The position numbers were made by a program, and so were the translations under genes. The notes beneath the pieces are model-generated. The model had not been told where the DNA came from. It saw only the letters and a program-made list of their open reading frames with translations, and made no database searches. Below, in pieces: positions 47,881 through 59,770 of a stretch of DNA of 64,000 bases (position 1 is its first letter; every line of letters starts with the position of its first letter). Source of the DNA: Dermatemys mawii (lineage: Eukaryota > Chordata > Testudines > Dermatemydidae). Location: assembly GCA_007922305.1 (NCBI GenBank), contig ML677334.1, positions 59,126,858 to 59,190,857 of the forward strand. The letters run 5' to 3'.

Positions 47881-49697
47881 GCAATGCCCAAGGAAGACAA
47901 GGATGTTGCAGAAAAGTTAAATGAATTCTTTGCATCAGTCTACACTGCAGAGGATATGAGCTAGACTCCCACACCCAAGCCTTTCTTTTTAGGTAACAAA
48001 TCTGAAGAACTGTACTAATTGAGGTGGCAATAGAGGCAGTTTTAGAGCAAATTAATAAATTAAACAGTAATAAGTCACCAGGACCTGATGGTATTCACAC
48101 AAGAGTTCTGAAGGGACTTAAATATGATATCGCAGAACTACTAACTACTGTATGTAACCTGTCGCTTAAATCAGCCTCTGTACCAGATAACTGGATGGCA
48201 GCTAATGTAACACCAATTCTTTAAAAAGGCTCCAGTAGTGATTCTGGCAATTATGGGCCAATAAGTCTAACTTTAGTACAGGCAAATTGGTTGAAATTAT
48301 AGTAAATAATAGAACTATCAGACACATAGATGTACACAATATGTTGGGGAAGAGTCAACATGGATTTTATAAAGAGAAATCATTTCTCACCAATCCATTA
48401 GAATTCTATGAGGAGGTCAACAAACACGTGGACAAAGGTGATATAGTGTACTTAGACTTTCACATAGCCTTGAGAAGGTCCTCACCAAAGGCTCTTAAGT
48501 AAAGTAAAAACCATGGAATAAAGGGGAAGGTTCTCTCATGGACTGATAACTGGTTACAGTTATAGGAAATAAAGGGTAGGAATAAATGGCCAATTTTCAC
48601 AATGGAGCGAGGTAAATAGCAGGATTCCCCAAACTCCCATACAGAGACCAGTAATGTTTAACACACTCATAAGAGACCTGGAAAAGGGGGTGAACAGTGA
48701 CATGGCAAAATATGCAGACAATACAAAATAATGCAAGCTAGTTAAGGCCAAAACTAACTCAAAAAGTTACAAAGGAGTCTCACAAAACTGGGTGACTGGA
48801 CAACAAAATGGCAGATGAAATTCAATGTGGATAAGTGTAAAGTAATGAACACTAGAAAAACATATTCCCAATTTACATACAATATGATGGAGTCTAAACT
48901 ATCTGCTGCCACTCATGAAAGTGATCTTGGAGTCATTGTGGATAGTTCTCTGAAAACATCCTTTCAATGTGCAGTGGTAATCAAAAAGTTAATAGAATGT
49001 TAGAAACCTTTAGGAAAGGGATAAATAATCAGATAGAAAATATAATGCCACTTACACCTTGAATACTACATACAGTTCTAGTTACTCCATCTCAAAAAAG
49101 TTATATTAGAACTGGAAAAGGTACGGAGAAGGGCATCACAAATAATTAAGGGTATACAATGGCTTCCATATGAGGACAGATTAAAAAGACTGGGATTGTT
49201 CATCTACTAAGGGGGGATATAATAAAGATCTAGGAACTCATGAGAGATGACAAGAAAGTGAATAAGGAAGTGTTATTTATACCTTCACATACTATAAGAA
49301 CCAGAGGGCACCCATTAACATTGAGTGGGAATAGATTTAAATCTACCATAAGGAAGTATTTCTTCACATAATGCACAGTCAACCTGTGGAACTTGTTGCC
49401 AGGGGATGTTGTGAAGGCCAAAACTATAACTGGGTTCAAAAAAGAATTAGATAAGTTCCTGTAAGTTGGGTCTATCAATGGCTACTAGCCAAGATGCTCA
49501 GGGATGCAATCACATGCTCTGGATGTCCCTAAACCTCTGACTGCTAGAAGCTGGGATTGGATCACAGGGATGAATCACTCAATAATTGCCCTGTTCTGTT
49601 TGTTCCCTCTGAAGTATCTGGCACTGGCCACTGTTGGAAGACAGGATACTGGGCTGGATGGACCATTGGTTTGACCCAATATGGCCATTCTAACACA
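47881..49697 (+). mobile_element. CR1 LINE copy, about 1.8 kb, reaching the 3' end
   Basis: This is the longest CR1 of the window. It starts within the region before the reverse transcriptase (KEDKDVAEKLNEFFASVYTA), then SNKSPGPDGIHTRVLKG and IVYLDFHIALRRS. The catalytic box at 48711-48722 reads YADN, so the second catalytic Asp is lost. C-terminal blocks follow (MKFNVDKCKVMN at about 48815). The 3' end 'GGACCATTGGTTTGACCCAATATGGCCATTCTAA' (49660-49694) is the tail I associate with turtle CR1 and its partner SINEs. Many stops and frameshifts; inactive. Confidence 0.9.
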
Positions 49698-49699
49698 GT

Positions 49700-51110
49700 A
49701 GAAAGAGAGCCTGAGACATGACGCCTGGTATAAGGGACCTGGCGTAAGGCCTAAGGCCTGAACTAAAGTCAGGTCCTGCTGAGATAAAGCGAAGTTAGCA
49801 AGAGTCAAGCTATGAACAAAAGTCAGGCCCTGTTACAAAATAGATGCCTGCTTGCATGTACACTATCCAACACATGAACTTGGCAAGAACAAGGTTGGCA
49901 TTGCAAAAACACAAGCACTTCTAACTACTAAGTATTCATAGAATTATAGAATATTATGGTTGGAAGAGATCTCAGAAGGTCATCTAGTCCAATCCCCTCC
50001 TCAAAGCAGGATCAATTCCCAATTAAATCATTCCAGACAGGGCTTTGTCAAGCCGGGCCTTAAAAACCTCTAAGATGGAAATTCCACCACCTCCCTAGAT
50101 ACCCCATTCCAGTGCTTCACCACCCTCCTAGTGAAATAGTGTTTCCTAATATCCAACCTAAACCTTCCTCATTGCAACTTGAGACCCTTGCTTCTTGTTC
50201 TGTCATCTGCCATCACTGAGAACAGCCTAGCTCCATTCTCTTTGGAATCCCCCTTCACTTAGTTGAAGGCTGCTATCAAATTCCCCCTCACTCTTCTCTT
50301 CTGCAGACTAAATAACTCTAGTTCCTTCAGCCTCTCCTTGTAAGTCGTGTGCTCCAGCCCCCTAATAATTTTCATTGCCCTCCGCTGGACTCTCTCCAAT
50401 TTGTCCACATCCCTTCTGTAGTTGGGGGACCAAAACTGGACACACTAGTCCAGGCGTAGCCTCACAAGTGCTGAATAGAAGGTAATAATCACTTCCCTCA
50501 GTCTGCTGGCAATGCTCCTACTAATATAGCCCAATATACTGTTGGCCTTTTTGGCAACAAGGGTGCACTGCTGACTCATATCCAGCTTCTCATCCACTGT
50601 AATCCCCAGATCCTTTTTCTGCCTAGCCAGTAGGTCCCCGGCCTGTAGTAGTGCATAGGATTCTTCCTAAACACCTTCCAGAAGGGTAGTACCAGAGCAC
50701 CAATACAAGGTTATGGTGTAAACACACTCCCTGAAGATGATATAGAAACATACTGGCCCCTCCTAAAGATAAGGTCAGTATGACAGGGTGATGGATAGAG
50801 ATGTTTTGATTGAACCAACATATAAAGCGTGGTAACTAACCATCTCAAAGAGGCAATACATAACTTATTTGTATCAGTGTATAAAATAGGAGTCTCAGGA
50901 GGTGTCTTTTTCTGGCTGAGGGGGAATGATCTAGTCCATTGTAAGAGACATACACGTGTTCATGGTCCTTTAGAGTCTATGGGATACCTTGACAACAAAC
51001 CTGGCCAAGTGCCTTCGCTACCGAACCAAGTCTGTTGTCTTCTTGGGCAGTTCAATTGAGGTCTACTCCGTCAGCTATCTGCTCAGAGCCACATAGTATA
51101 CAGAGAACAC
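49700..51110 (+). mobile_element. Candidate LTR split by a CR1 insertion
   Basis: Left piece 49700-49930 (GACGCCTGGTATAAGGGACC, AACTAAAGTCAGGTCCTGC) and right piece 50665-51110 (TATAAAGCGTGG at 50821, GTATAAAATAGGAG at 50878, GGAGGTGTCTTTTTCTGGCTGAGG) resemble the U3 and R parts of a turtle endogenous retroviral LTR in my memory. No gag, pol or env frame is next to it, so it would be a solitary LTR. Borders and target duplication were not established. Confidence 0.35.
49935..50660 (-). mobile_element. CR1 LINE 3' fragment, bird/turtle-type
   Basis: The minus-strand CR1 3' part begins with the familiar TTCATAGAATTATAGAAT end and continues as GTTGGAAGAGATCTC and 'TCATCTAGTCCAATCCCCT'. Reading the minus strand, the sequence leads into the end of the CR1 second frame (near 50580-50660, LLARQKKDLG-type coding). 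It interrupts a block of LTR-like sequence (49700-51110). About 725 bp remain. Confidence 0.85.
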
Positions 51111-52499
51111 ACACATAGCCAACAACTGACAGCACTAATGCCGCACACTATACCAGGGACAGAGGAGAACGGGCCGCAGAATCAAAGAACTGCTGCTATC
51201 TCCTTCATGACAGCCTCTCTCAGCTATGGCCAATGGATTTAGCCATTGTTCAGCTGGAAATCTGACCCTATGTATTCATCAACTTTAAACTGCTCAGCAA
51301 TATGTGGAACCTTCTTTTGGAGCAGAGTCCTGGGAGGTGATGAGCATCTTCCAATCTCATTGGGAGTTGAGTTTTCAGTACCTTTTTGATCAGTGCAAAA
51401 CATATTGACCTTCTTTGGCATAAGAGATGTTATTTAAAGGTAAAATACTATTAATTACTTGTATGTGTGACCGTGTGAGTAAGTGAATATGTGTGTAAGA
51501 GAGCGAGTGTTAACAACAGGTGTCAGGTTTTACATCAGTACAGTTGAACTATAGTACTTTGTTATTGCTTCTAAACATGTTTTTTAAATACTTTATTTTT
51601 CAATATAATTAAGAATAGAATTCATTCAAAAACATACTCTTTGACTCTATCAGCACATCACACTATGGGAAAACTCTGACACAACTTACTCTACACCCAG
51701 GGACTACGTTCCTTTTGAAATCTGCACTACACATGTAATAAAAATTAACAGTTTTTATAACATTAATGTTTTTCCATTCCAGGCCACAACAAGGAGGAAA
51801 ATTTACGTTGGGAAATGAGGTAGGATGGTAGTGAATGATATGAACGATTATATGGCTGTGGTCAACTGACTGGATTGGTTAACATTGTTACAGTATAGAA
51901 CTGAAGTAAATAAAGTGTAGTACTGGTTTGGGTGTTAGCAGGAATTCACTGACACACATGTACAATGTTAACCGTTTTTAGCAACTTTTTTTTTGTTTGA
52001 GAATATTCTATGGTTTTATAGTTCTTATTGCACTTGGGGACATAAAGACAGGCCATATTCTTGCCATAACTGTAAATTAGTTCTACCTTAAAGACCTTCT
52101 TTCCTTCCTCCCTCTCCAAGCTTATTGTGTATTTGCAAAAGTACTGGCAGTAGCAGCAGTGTACCTCAGGCAAAAGAGCCTATGTGTCTATCAATACCTG
52201 GGTGACTGTCTTGTAAAGGGATCATTGCAACAATATGCCCTGGAGGAAGTGAAGACACTGCTTACATTTAGCCAGTTTAGGATTTACTGTGCTTTGGTAG
52301 AAGTCTTGAGTAATGTCAGCACTAGAATATATATAACACTAAGACACAGAGTTAGTCAGAAGATTTTTGATAAAATAAAATTAATTGAAGAGGAAACACT
52401 TTGCAGAGACATCAATTTCTACTAAATTTTCATCCAGAAGATTTTTTGAGTTCAGGGCTCACTGGTTAAAATAAAAAAAGTCAGAAACACTCATGCTCT

Positions 52500-52635
52500 A
52501 CCTGTGATTAGGGAACTGGCCTGGGATGTGGGAAACCCAGGTTCAAATCTCTGATCCTCTTAATCCACATCTCTCTGCATCAGAAAGAATAGGATTTGAA
52601 CCTGGATTCCCCTATTAGCATCCTAACTACCAGGA
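52500..52635. repeat. Palindromic repeat with tRNA B-box-like arms
   Basis: CCCAGGTTCAAATC (52536-52549) and, inverted, ATCCAGGTTCAAATCC (52592-52607) each match the pol III B box GGTTCRANNCY. The outer parts (GATTAGGGAACTGGCC and TTAGGATGCTAATAGGGG inverted) also correspond. It looks like two tRNA-derived halves head to head. No intact A box or terminator set is present, so I do not call a tRNA gene. Confidence 0.55.
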
Positions 52636-53692
52636 TATAAAGTGGTGGGAGGATGTGTCCGTCAAAAGGTTTTGGTTCCATTCCAATGCAGAACAACAAA
52701 TTTCAAAACTTCAAAAGTTATAATGAAGTAGAATTGTTGTCCTCTATGGCCCACCTCTGAACACATCTAGAAAAAGTTTTTTTCCACACCACTCCCATTA
52801 CAAGAAAATGTAGAGGAGTTCAAAGTATACCTATATTGCCAGATACAGAGCCTTTTACTGAAGGCTAGTGATCAGCCTTAATAGCATTTTGATCCAGTAT
52901 TACAACAGCAATAATTGAAATTTGGAAGGTGCTAATCCAATCTTTAAAGTAGAACTAATTTACAGTTATGGCAAGATAAAAAGTGTCAGATAAACAGCAG
53001 GACTTGTCACCAATAGGAGCAGAGCAAATGAATAGAAAATTTATATTAAATAGACCATCTCTTCATCTTCCTTAGAATGCACATTCATGACAAATGCCTT
53101 CCTAGCAGGCTAGCTAACGTGTAGGATCTGTCTTTATCCACAACCTAACCACCTTGCTTTTCTCATGCCCATAAATAAAGACTACAGAGAAAAGACCTCA
53201 GGGAATTCCAGCTTCATAGAGCAAACTTGTCAGTTTTAATTCAAGTTGGGTGGCTGCATAATACATAAACAATCCGGAAGGAACCAAATCCAGTTATTTT
53301 CAAATGTTGGCGATTTCCACGTAATAATCCACAGGGGCACAGGCATTGTACATTTAAACTGATTCATTCTATGGACATACAGTACAGGCAATAGGATGGT
53401 CTTCTAAAAGTATTTCAGATGGATAGCTCAGTTTATAAAAACACCTTATATCATTTGTTCTTGAAAGGGAGCCACACTCATTTTTGTCAGTGCATAAACA
53501 CTGCATATGTATATAGTGTATACATAAACTAGTGCATGCAAGTCTGTAGACAGTATCTAAGTAACAATGAAACACATATTGCACAAATTTCATTAAATGC
53601 TCAACTGGCCATAACTTTTGGGGTGTGTCTTGTAAGTCTTTTCCTTTTCTAAGCTATACATTTTATATCTGGAGAATGTGGAAGCATCTTAC

Positions 53693-53976
53693 CTTGCTTC
53701 CATTTTCTCTTGCTTCTCTTTCCATCTTGAGATCAGAAATTAGGAGGTTCTTGTATTTGTTCTTTCCATTACTGTTGTGATCATCTAGTCTGTATTCTGA
53801 AGTCAGCTGAGCAGAGAGGGGACTGTCACTCAGGTTCAGAGGCTGTTCATCCTGCTCCAGGTCTGTTTTGCCATTACTGTTGGTTTCTGCCATCTCCCTG
53901 CAGTGTATTCCACCTGAAGCATTGGAACTGTGCCCCACGATCTCATTGCCATTAAAACTCTCTGGAGCTGAATCAT
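53693..53976 (-). CDS. NOL4: NOL4 internal exon (nucleolar protein 4), 94 codons plus a split codon
   Basis: This is an internal coding exon of NOL4, a nuclear/nucleolar protein expressed mainly in brain and testis whose biochemical role is poorly defined. On the minus strand it starts after an AG acceptor (53977-53978) and ends before GTAAG (53692 downward). Its 284 bp are 2 nt completing an Asp codon plus 94 codons, ending in ENGSK. The middle carries DLEQDEQPLNLSDSPLSAQL and the end carries KNKYKNLLISDLKMEREARE; both match the vertebrate NOL4 I remember. PLNLS fits the PxDLS-like motif used to bind the co-repressor CtBP. The exon enters in phase 1 and leaves in phase 0, so skipping it would shift the frame. 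It joins the 180-bp exon at 25195-25374 across 28 kb. The paralogue NOL4L is the alternative; I prefer NOL4 from recalled sequence. Confidence 0.93.
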
Positions 53977-56538
53977 CTATTAAAAAATACATATTTTCAG
54001 TAACATGCCACCATTGTTATCTCTGTACCAGATCAAACAGAAGATATGGCTTCACGGTGTTTTGCTTAGCAAAATTAAAACTGTTTGAATGATGTCTCTA
54101 GCATCCAATGCATTTGTGCAATAAAACAAAACAGTCTTCAACTAAAATTAAGCTTGGGAAATAAATCTATGGAATGATAGTCAAAGTTAAGGGAAAAGAC
54201 CTGGGCTGACACACCAGTACAATTGTGCACATAAAAACTAGCGTCACACTGGCTTTTTAGGAGCAAATTCTGCCCTTGTCCAGCTAGGCACACATCCATC
54301 CATTTAGGCTCTTATAACAAAGTCCATCACTGTAGCATCACATTTTTTTAAGTCAATGTAGTTGCAGATGAAGAAGGGGCAGAATCTGGCTCTCAGTTTT
54401 CAAAGGGGTGGAAAATATTTTACTACGGACTAAATGTTTAAAGAGCAGCATAAGTGGCCATTTAAAAAATATTCTGTCATAAGTAGTGTAACATAAAGAT
54501 TTCTTAGTTCTCTGGCTTTGTGCATGCATTGCTGGCATTGGTCATTATGCTGGGTAAGTTGATTCCCGGTACAGAGACCATGTCTCAGTTGTTCTCAAAC
54601 TATTTGTTAATCATAACTGAAATAATAAAAATTACAATAAAAGACTAAGAGAAAGTTAGATTTTCATCTGAAATTTTTGTATGTTGTTGTTATAAGTAAC
54701 TTCTAAGACTGTTATAACTGAAAATAAAAATATATTTTTCTCTAACCTTTCAGAGCCAGATTCTGTCACCTGTGCTTTCAATGTTTTATTCCACAAACAA
54801 TCCCACTGGAATCAACAGGGTTCCTTGAACAGCAATAAACCACTCAATGTAGGAAAGGGTGTCAGAACCTGACCTCAGTTTGCTTAGTGGATGCATTCAA
54901 CAGCATTTTTGTATAATCACTTTCTCTGGTTTGCTAATGGTGCACATGCTTCCCCAGGCTCCACAAGATTCTTTATCAATAACTAGGGCCCTACCAAATT
55001 CACGGCCATGAAAAATGCATCACAGACCATTAAATCTGGTCTTCCCCCATGAAATCTGAAAGCAGCAGCCAGCACGTCCCTGTGGCCCCTTTACCTGCAG
55101 GCGCTGCTTCCCAGAGCTCCCATTGACCGGGACCAGAGAACCATACCACTGGGAGCTCTTAGAGAACAATGTTTACAACTTTTCTCAAATGATCGTATGC
55201 TCAAAAATAAAACAAAAATACAGAATTGTAATTTTACTTATGGAAAGTCCGATAATTGGGATAATTGGCAACAGAGGACAGAAAAACGTATTAAATGTAA
55301 ACAGCTCTTTATTACTTAACTACTGAAGAATCCCTGAGAATTAACCATTGTAGGTAAGCACTGACATTAAAACAATGATACAAGTATTATCAACATAACT
55401 TTAGTGGCACCTACAAATGACTCAATTACTGAGTAGTAAACTCTTGCCTCTCGTATAAAGTCAAAAGCCTATAGTAAATAATACAGTTACACATTTTTTA
55501 TCTTTCTCCTTAGGAATAAAAATCCATGTCTGGGGGAGAATGATCAGAAGTACGGCTCGGCTATAAACACACTTTTGCCATGTAAATATAAATATGAATT
55601 ATCATAAAAGAACCAAGGAAAAAAAGCATTTTAGCACTGATAGCTTCTTACAGATGTTACCAAGGTAACTAAATTACACAGTTTAGCATATTTCATTCCT
55701 GGGCAGCCAAGCTATTTTTGCAGAGAATACACTAACATTAAAACAACAGCTGTTCTGTGATTGAGACCAAGGCCCTTACCCATGTGAATAGAATTTATTC
55801 TCACAAATAGTCCCACTGACTTTAAGGGAAGGTCAGTGAGTCTGACCCAAGAGGTGAAGCATACCATCCCCACCCCACGTGCCTGGCCAGCTCTGCTGCC
55901 ATGGTCCTGGCAACTTCCTAACCCCCTTCTGTCTGCTTTGCTGAGTTTTGTGCCCTAGGGGTACAGTCCCTGCACTCAGCTGTTTTAGGGATGGTGATTA
56001 TACCTGGCGTTTGTATAAAGGTGAAAGAGGGGCAACTTCTTGCACCTTCCCAGCATTTTGTGCCTCATTGGAGTATCCCAGGCACAATCTGGCCCTCAGA
56101 TTATAAACTCTTTTTATCTAAGGATTTATCTTCCTTCATCTACGAAGCATCTAGCACACTGTTGCTTTCATATAAATAGCAAACAAGGTATTTTTGCCAT
56201 GCTATTAGCATATTTTTCTAACATCTATCATAACCCCTCAGTTGCAATAAACTGTTGAAGCTGAAAATCTGTTTCTTTACCAAATATTTTTTCCCTCCAT
56301 CATTCAGCTACAGGCACTGGTTTGTACTTGGAGAGTGCTGGCAGTTTCAGGAATATAGGGATATGTGCTGGGTCCTAAGAATCGCAGGTGTGGGTATGAT
56401 ATATCTTGCATGAATGGACAATTAGGTTTCAAACACTCTGTCAATGTAACCTGTGCATATTCCTACTGGACATCTTAAATTAATTTATTTTTTGAAAATA
56501 GCCCCCCTCCCTTGAAGCATTTCTTGGGAGAGGAAGCG

Positions 56539-56558
56539 GGGGTGGTGGTGGTGGTGGA
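56539..56558. repeat. (GGT)n microsatellite
   Basis: Six GGT units just left of the DIRS-like relic. A shorter one occurs near 60733. Confidence 0.9.
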
Positions 56559-57092
56559 GTTCATCATCTAGGGCATTAGCAACAGAGAGAATGTGGGTTG
56601 TTGTAGCAACAGAGAGCGCGAGCGTGAGCACAGCCGCTCATAGACTATGTTGAGAGCAGCGTGTGGAATCTGATGATGTCAGGATGGCAGTTGGATTTTT
56701 GCTTTGTGCAGTGATTGGTTACAACATCTTTGAGGATCTCTTGGTGCACATGTGCCCCCAGGCGTGTGAGACTGGAATCTTTAGCCAGTAGCCATTGCTC
56801 TCTCCACCATCACGGTGTAAGGGGTGGAATGGACCCAAAAGCCACTGCATTCCTTCCTACTGTGAGATGGAACAACCTCCGTATCCCTCTCTTATTTCTT
56901 GTGTCATTGTTACTTAGTTGTTAACTTTGTTAGTTGTAGTTGTTATCATTGCCTTCTTTCTACTAGTTAGCCCATTGACAAAAACAACACACGCACACCT
57001 ACCCCGCCCCCACCAGGAGTGTGACCAGTTTAATTGCTGAGTGGTCCATTGCCAAACCTTGAAGTCCACCGGTAACCTGCCTGTCAAGTGAC

Positions 57093-57444
57093 ATGGCTAT
57101 GCTGCTGAATGAGGGCCCCATCAAAAGACTGTTTGCTTATTTGTTTTGTTTAGAAGGACACACCCCCAGGAAGTACACCGTTTTCAAGTCCTTTCCCCAG
57201 TGTCTTTGCCCAGAGGTATGTTTCAAGTGGTTTTTATTGGAGAAGACTATGATGGGAGCATGTGACTCAAACTCTTCCTGTTTTTGAGCATACTATTCGC
57301 TCTTTGAAAACACAGTCAGCCAGTGCCCCAGCTAGCCGAGAGGTTACCCAGGTTCCCTGGAATCAAAGAGACCACAGAAAAAGGCCTCTAAAACTGTGGT
57401 GCAGATTCCCTTGGATCAGTCAGCAACCCCTGCTGTCCATGTGA
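57093..57444 (+). pseudogene. DIRS-like gag N-terminal fragment
   Basis: Two overlapping frames give CLEGHTPRKYTVFKSF and, after a shift, SLKTQSASAPASREV. In DIRS gag proteins this place holds a Cys/His cluster (CxGxxHDPxxCxxC-like). Here several cysteines are replaced by Tyr and Phe, so the metal site is lost. Confidence 0.5.
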
Positions 57445-58209
57445 GGAAAGAGCACCATTCAAAGTCTGGAGCTCGTCACTGATCTCTCTTCCAGGTATTG
57501 TCAAAGACCTCTCAAAGCTTTGGATGCCAACATGATTACTGCAGCTAAGTCTGCACCACATGCCACTTCTGCCTCAATAAGGGTTTTGGCTCAATCATCA
57601 GTGGCTAGTTTACACCTGCGATTCCATCTGTTCTACTATCTTTTACCTCATCCAAGGGTCTTTCCTGAGCCTGAGTTTCCTTTATTGGAGATTTTGCCCC
57701 TTTCTGCCATTTCTAAATTCAGAAGAGTATTAGCACTTAGGATACCAACTATGATGATCTCATCACATCAGTATTCACCAGTACTGACTTCTCCCCATTG
57801 AGTACTTTTGACTCATCCTAACTTCCTACCACTCCATGGGGAAAAGCACCTCCTAGAAAGGAGTTTTACTATTCATCATTGTGTGTGTCTAACAGAATTC
57901 TTTCTCCAGGAACTGCTAATTTATCACCTAAGCCAACTAAGGAGGAGGTTCAAGAGAAAGGAGTGATATCCCCTTCTGCCTCTCATGAGACACAAGTCAA
58001 TCAGATCTCAACCCCATGGATACCTCTTCCTTGGCACCACATATCTTAATATGGGATGTAATTCTGGCCATATTGGCCAGCTTGGATACCTCATTCTCAA
58101 CATGATAGGGTGTGGGTCATTCTAGAAGTAAATCTTTTGCATAACTGGAACCTCACACAAAACAGTTCAGGTACCATAACCTGAGGTTGCTTGCACAAAG
58201 GATCATGAA

Positions 58210-58485
58210 ATGCAGAGTGAGGATACACGTAATTTTGAACAAGAAGACCCAGTGACACATATGTTTTTTTCTTCATCATCAGATGAAGCTGTTGTTCAAT
58301 CAATTCCATCTGTGATGGGCAACTTCAAAATTTTCCAAGACCTCCTAAAGTGGATGGTCAATACCATGGAGGTTCCATTAGAGGTGGTACAAGAAAATCA
58401 TATAATGCCGATTAATGAGGATATTCTAGATTCCATCAAGGATCTTGACAGATGCCAGCTTCAATCAATTCAATATCTAAATTGA
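58210..58485 (+). pseudogene. DIRS-like gag core fragment
   Basis: A 91-codon frame has an acidic, Ser-rich start, then FKIFQDLLKWMVNTMEVPLE, VQENHIMPINEDILDSIKD. This pattern (FxxFQxLLxRxAxxLxIPLExVQE, then a PINxxILDP-like stretch) matches the gag of vertebrate DIRS elements as I know it. It ends in a stop at 58485, and homologous sequence continues in broken frames to about 59030. Confidence 0.6.
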
Positions 58486-59295
58486 TGGACTGCGGATATG
58501 AAGCACCCTTCCAGGCATTTTGACTATTTTATACTCCTCCATCTCCTTCTCCATTTCTTAGTTGTATAGGCAGCAAATGAAAAGTCCAGACAACCTCATC
58601 CACTAAATGGACTCCGAAGTACAAAGATCCAAAAGGATTGCAGAATATATTTTTCTCCCAAAGAGATCCAGATACTCTGCAGGTCAGGATTGCCCATTAG
58701 CAGGTTTTGCAGACAATGGACTATCTCTGAGAGAGATTTTAATGTTTTTTAGAATCCAAAGAGGAACTTAAGTCTCAAAGACAGCACTAAAAGTGTCACT
58801 TCATGCTGCAGATACATTTTGCAAGGTCAATCACTTTGTGGATTATAATAAGAAGAGCATCTGGTACCAAAAGAGGTTCATATCAACAAAAGACCTATTT
58901 TTTGAAGGATATGACATATTTAGTTCAAAAACAGATGAAGAATTACATATTAAAGAATTCAAGAGAGACCCTCTGATCTCTAGCCCTTATATCCTAGCAT
59001 AGAATAGAAAACAAATTCAAACGGCAGATCACCTCAAGATAGAAATTAACCTCTTCCTACTTCTATCATCAGAGATTGCCTAGAATCCTTTAGGACTAGA
59101 CCCTGATATAAAAGGAAAGGTTCTGCTTCCTCATTGGTGACATCCCATCCTCGACCTAATCAAGGGCAGCAAGTCTGACTTTGTGGTCAAGAGTTTTACC
59201 TAATCTGTAAGAATCTTTACTACCCCACCTCCCTTCCAGCACTTGTTACCTCTGCCTTTTTTTTTTCCTCAAGAAGTCATGGACTGAAATTACAA

Positions 59296-59770
59296 TTGAC
59301 CAGTGGGACCAGGAAGTCATTTGAGAAGGCTGAGTCATCCAATTTCAATCACTGCCTCCCTCCCATTCCCATTCCACCCTTCTTCAGGAACTATTTTTAT
59401 AAGAGCGTTCAACAAGTGGACTCTGCTTCAGCTAAGTACGATAAAGTGAGAGCCTCCCACCTTTTGGGGCAAAGGATTCTATTTGCCATATTTCCTGATT
59501 CCAAAGAAAAGAGAGGTTGGCATCCTATGCTGGACCCCAGGCAACAAATGTATCAGTGGCATCGAGTTTTGAATGGTTACCCACACTTCTAAATCCCATC
59601 CTTAGATCCAAAAGATTGGTTTATAATTCTCTGTTTTCAGGACACTTAATTCCATGTGTTCATCCATCTCACAGAAAGCACCTATTATTCATAGTAGAAG
59701 TGGAGCATGGCCAATTCAGAGTACTGCATTTTGGTCACTCCTCCAGCTCAAGTGTATTTACAAAATAGCT
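59296..59770 (+). pseudogene. DIRS-like reverse transcriptase fragment
   Basis: Frame 1 (59296-59592) contains FAIFPDSKEKRGWHPMLDPR, the 'G-W-R-P-V-L-D-L-R' block of DIRS/gypsy polymerases. Frame 2 (59517-59768) contains HPSHRKHLLFIVEVEHGQF and VLHFGHSSSSSVFTK, equal to the 'Y-x-V-L-P-F-G-L-S-S-A-P-x-V-F-T-K' block. The catalytic first Asp is replaced and the YxDD block is missing. The change of frame near 59570 marks a frameshift. Confidence 0.7.

Larger units (their letters stand above)
25375..53692 (-). other. NOL4: Long NOL4 intron, 28,318 bp
   Basis: Phase-0 intron joining codon AAG (end of 53693-53976) to TCT (start of 25195-25374). The donor is GTAAG and the acceptor is a T-rich tract ending TTTGTTAG. 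It holds an LTR-retroelement relic, four CR1 copies, MITEs, simple repeats and the only assembly gap of the window. Confidence 0.85.

Noticed and set aside
52540..52607. tRNA gene
   Set aside because: Only B-box-like words are present, in inverted orientation. No cloverleaf, A box pair or terminator could be built.
24329..53976. Assignment to the paralogue NOL4L
   Set aside because: The ends RSGFEM and the DLEQDEQPLNLS segment agree with NOL4 as I remember it. A protein comparison with both paralogues would settle it.
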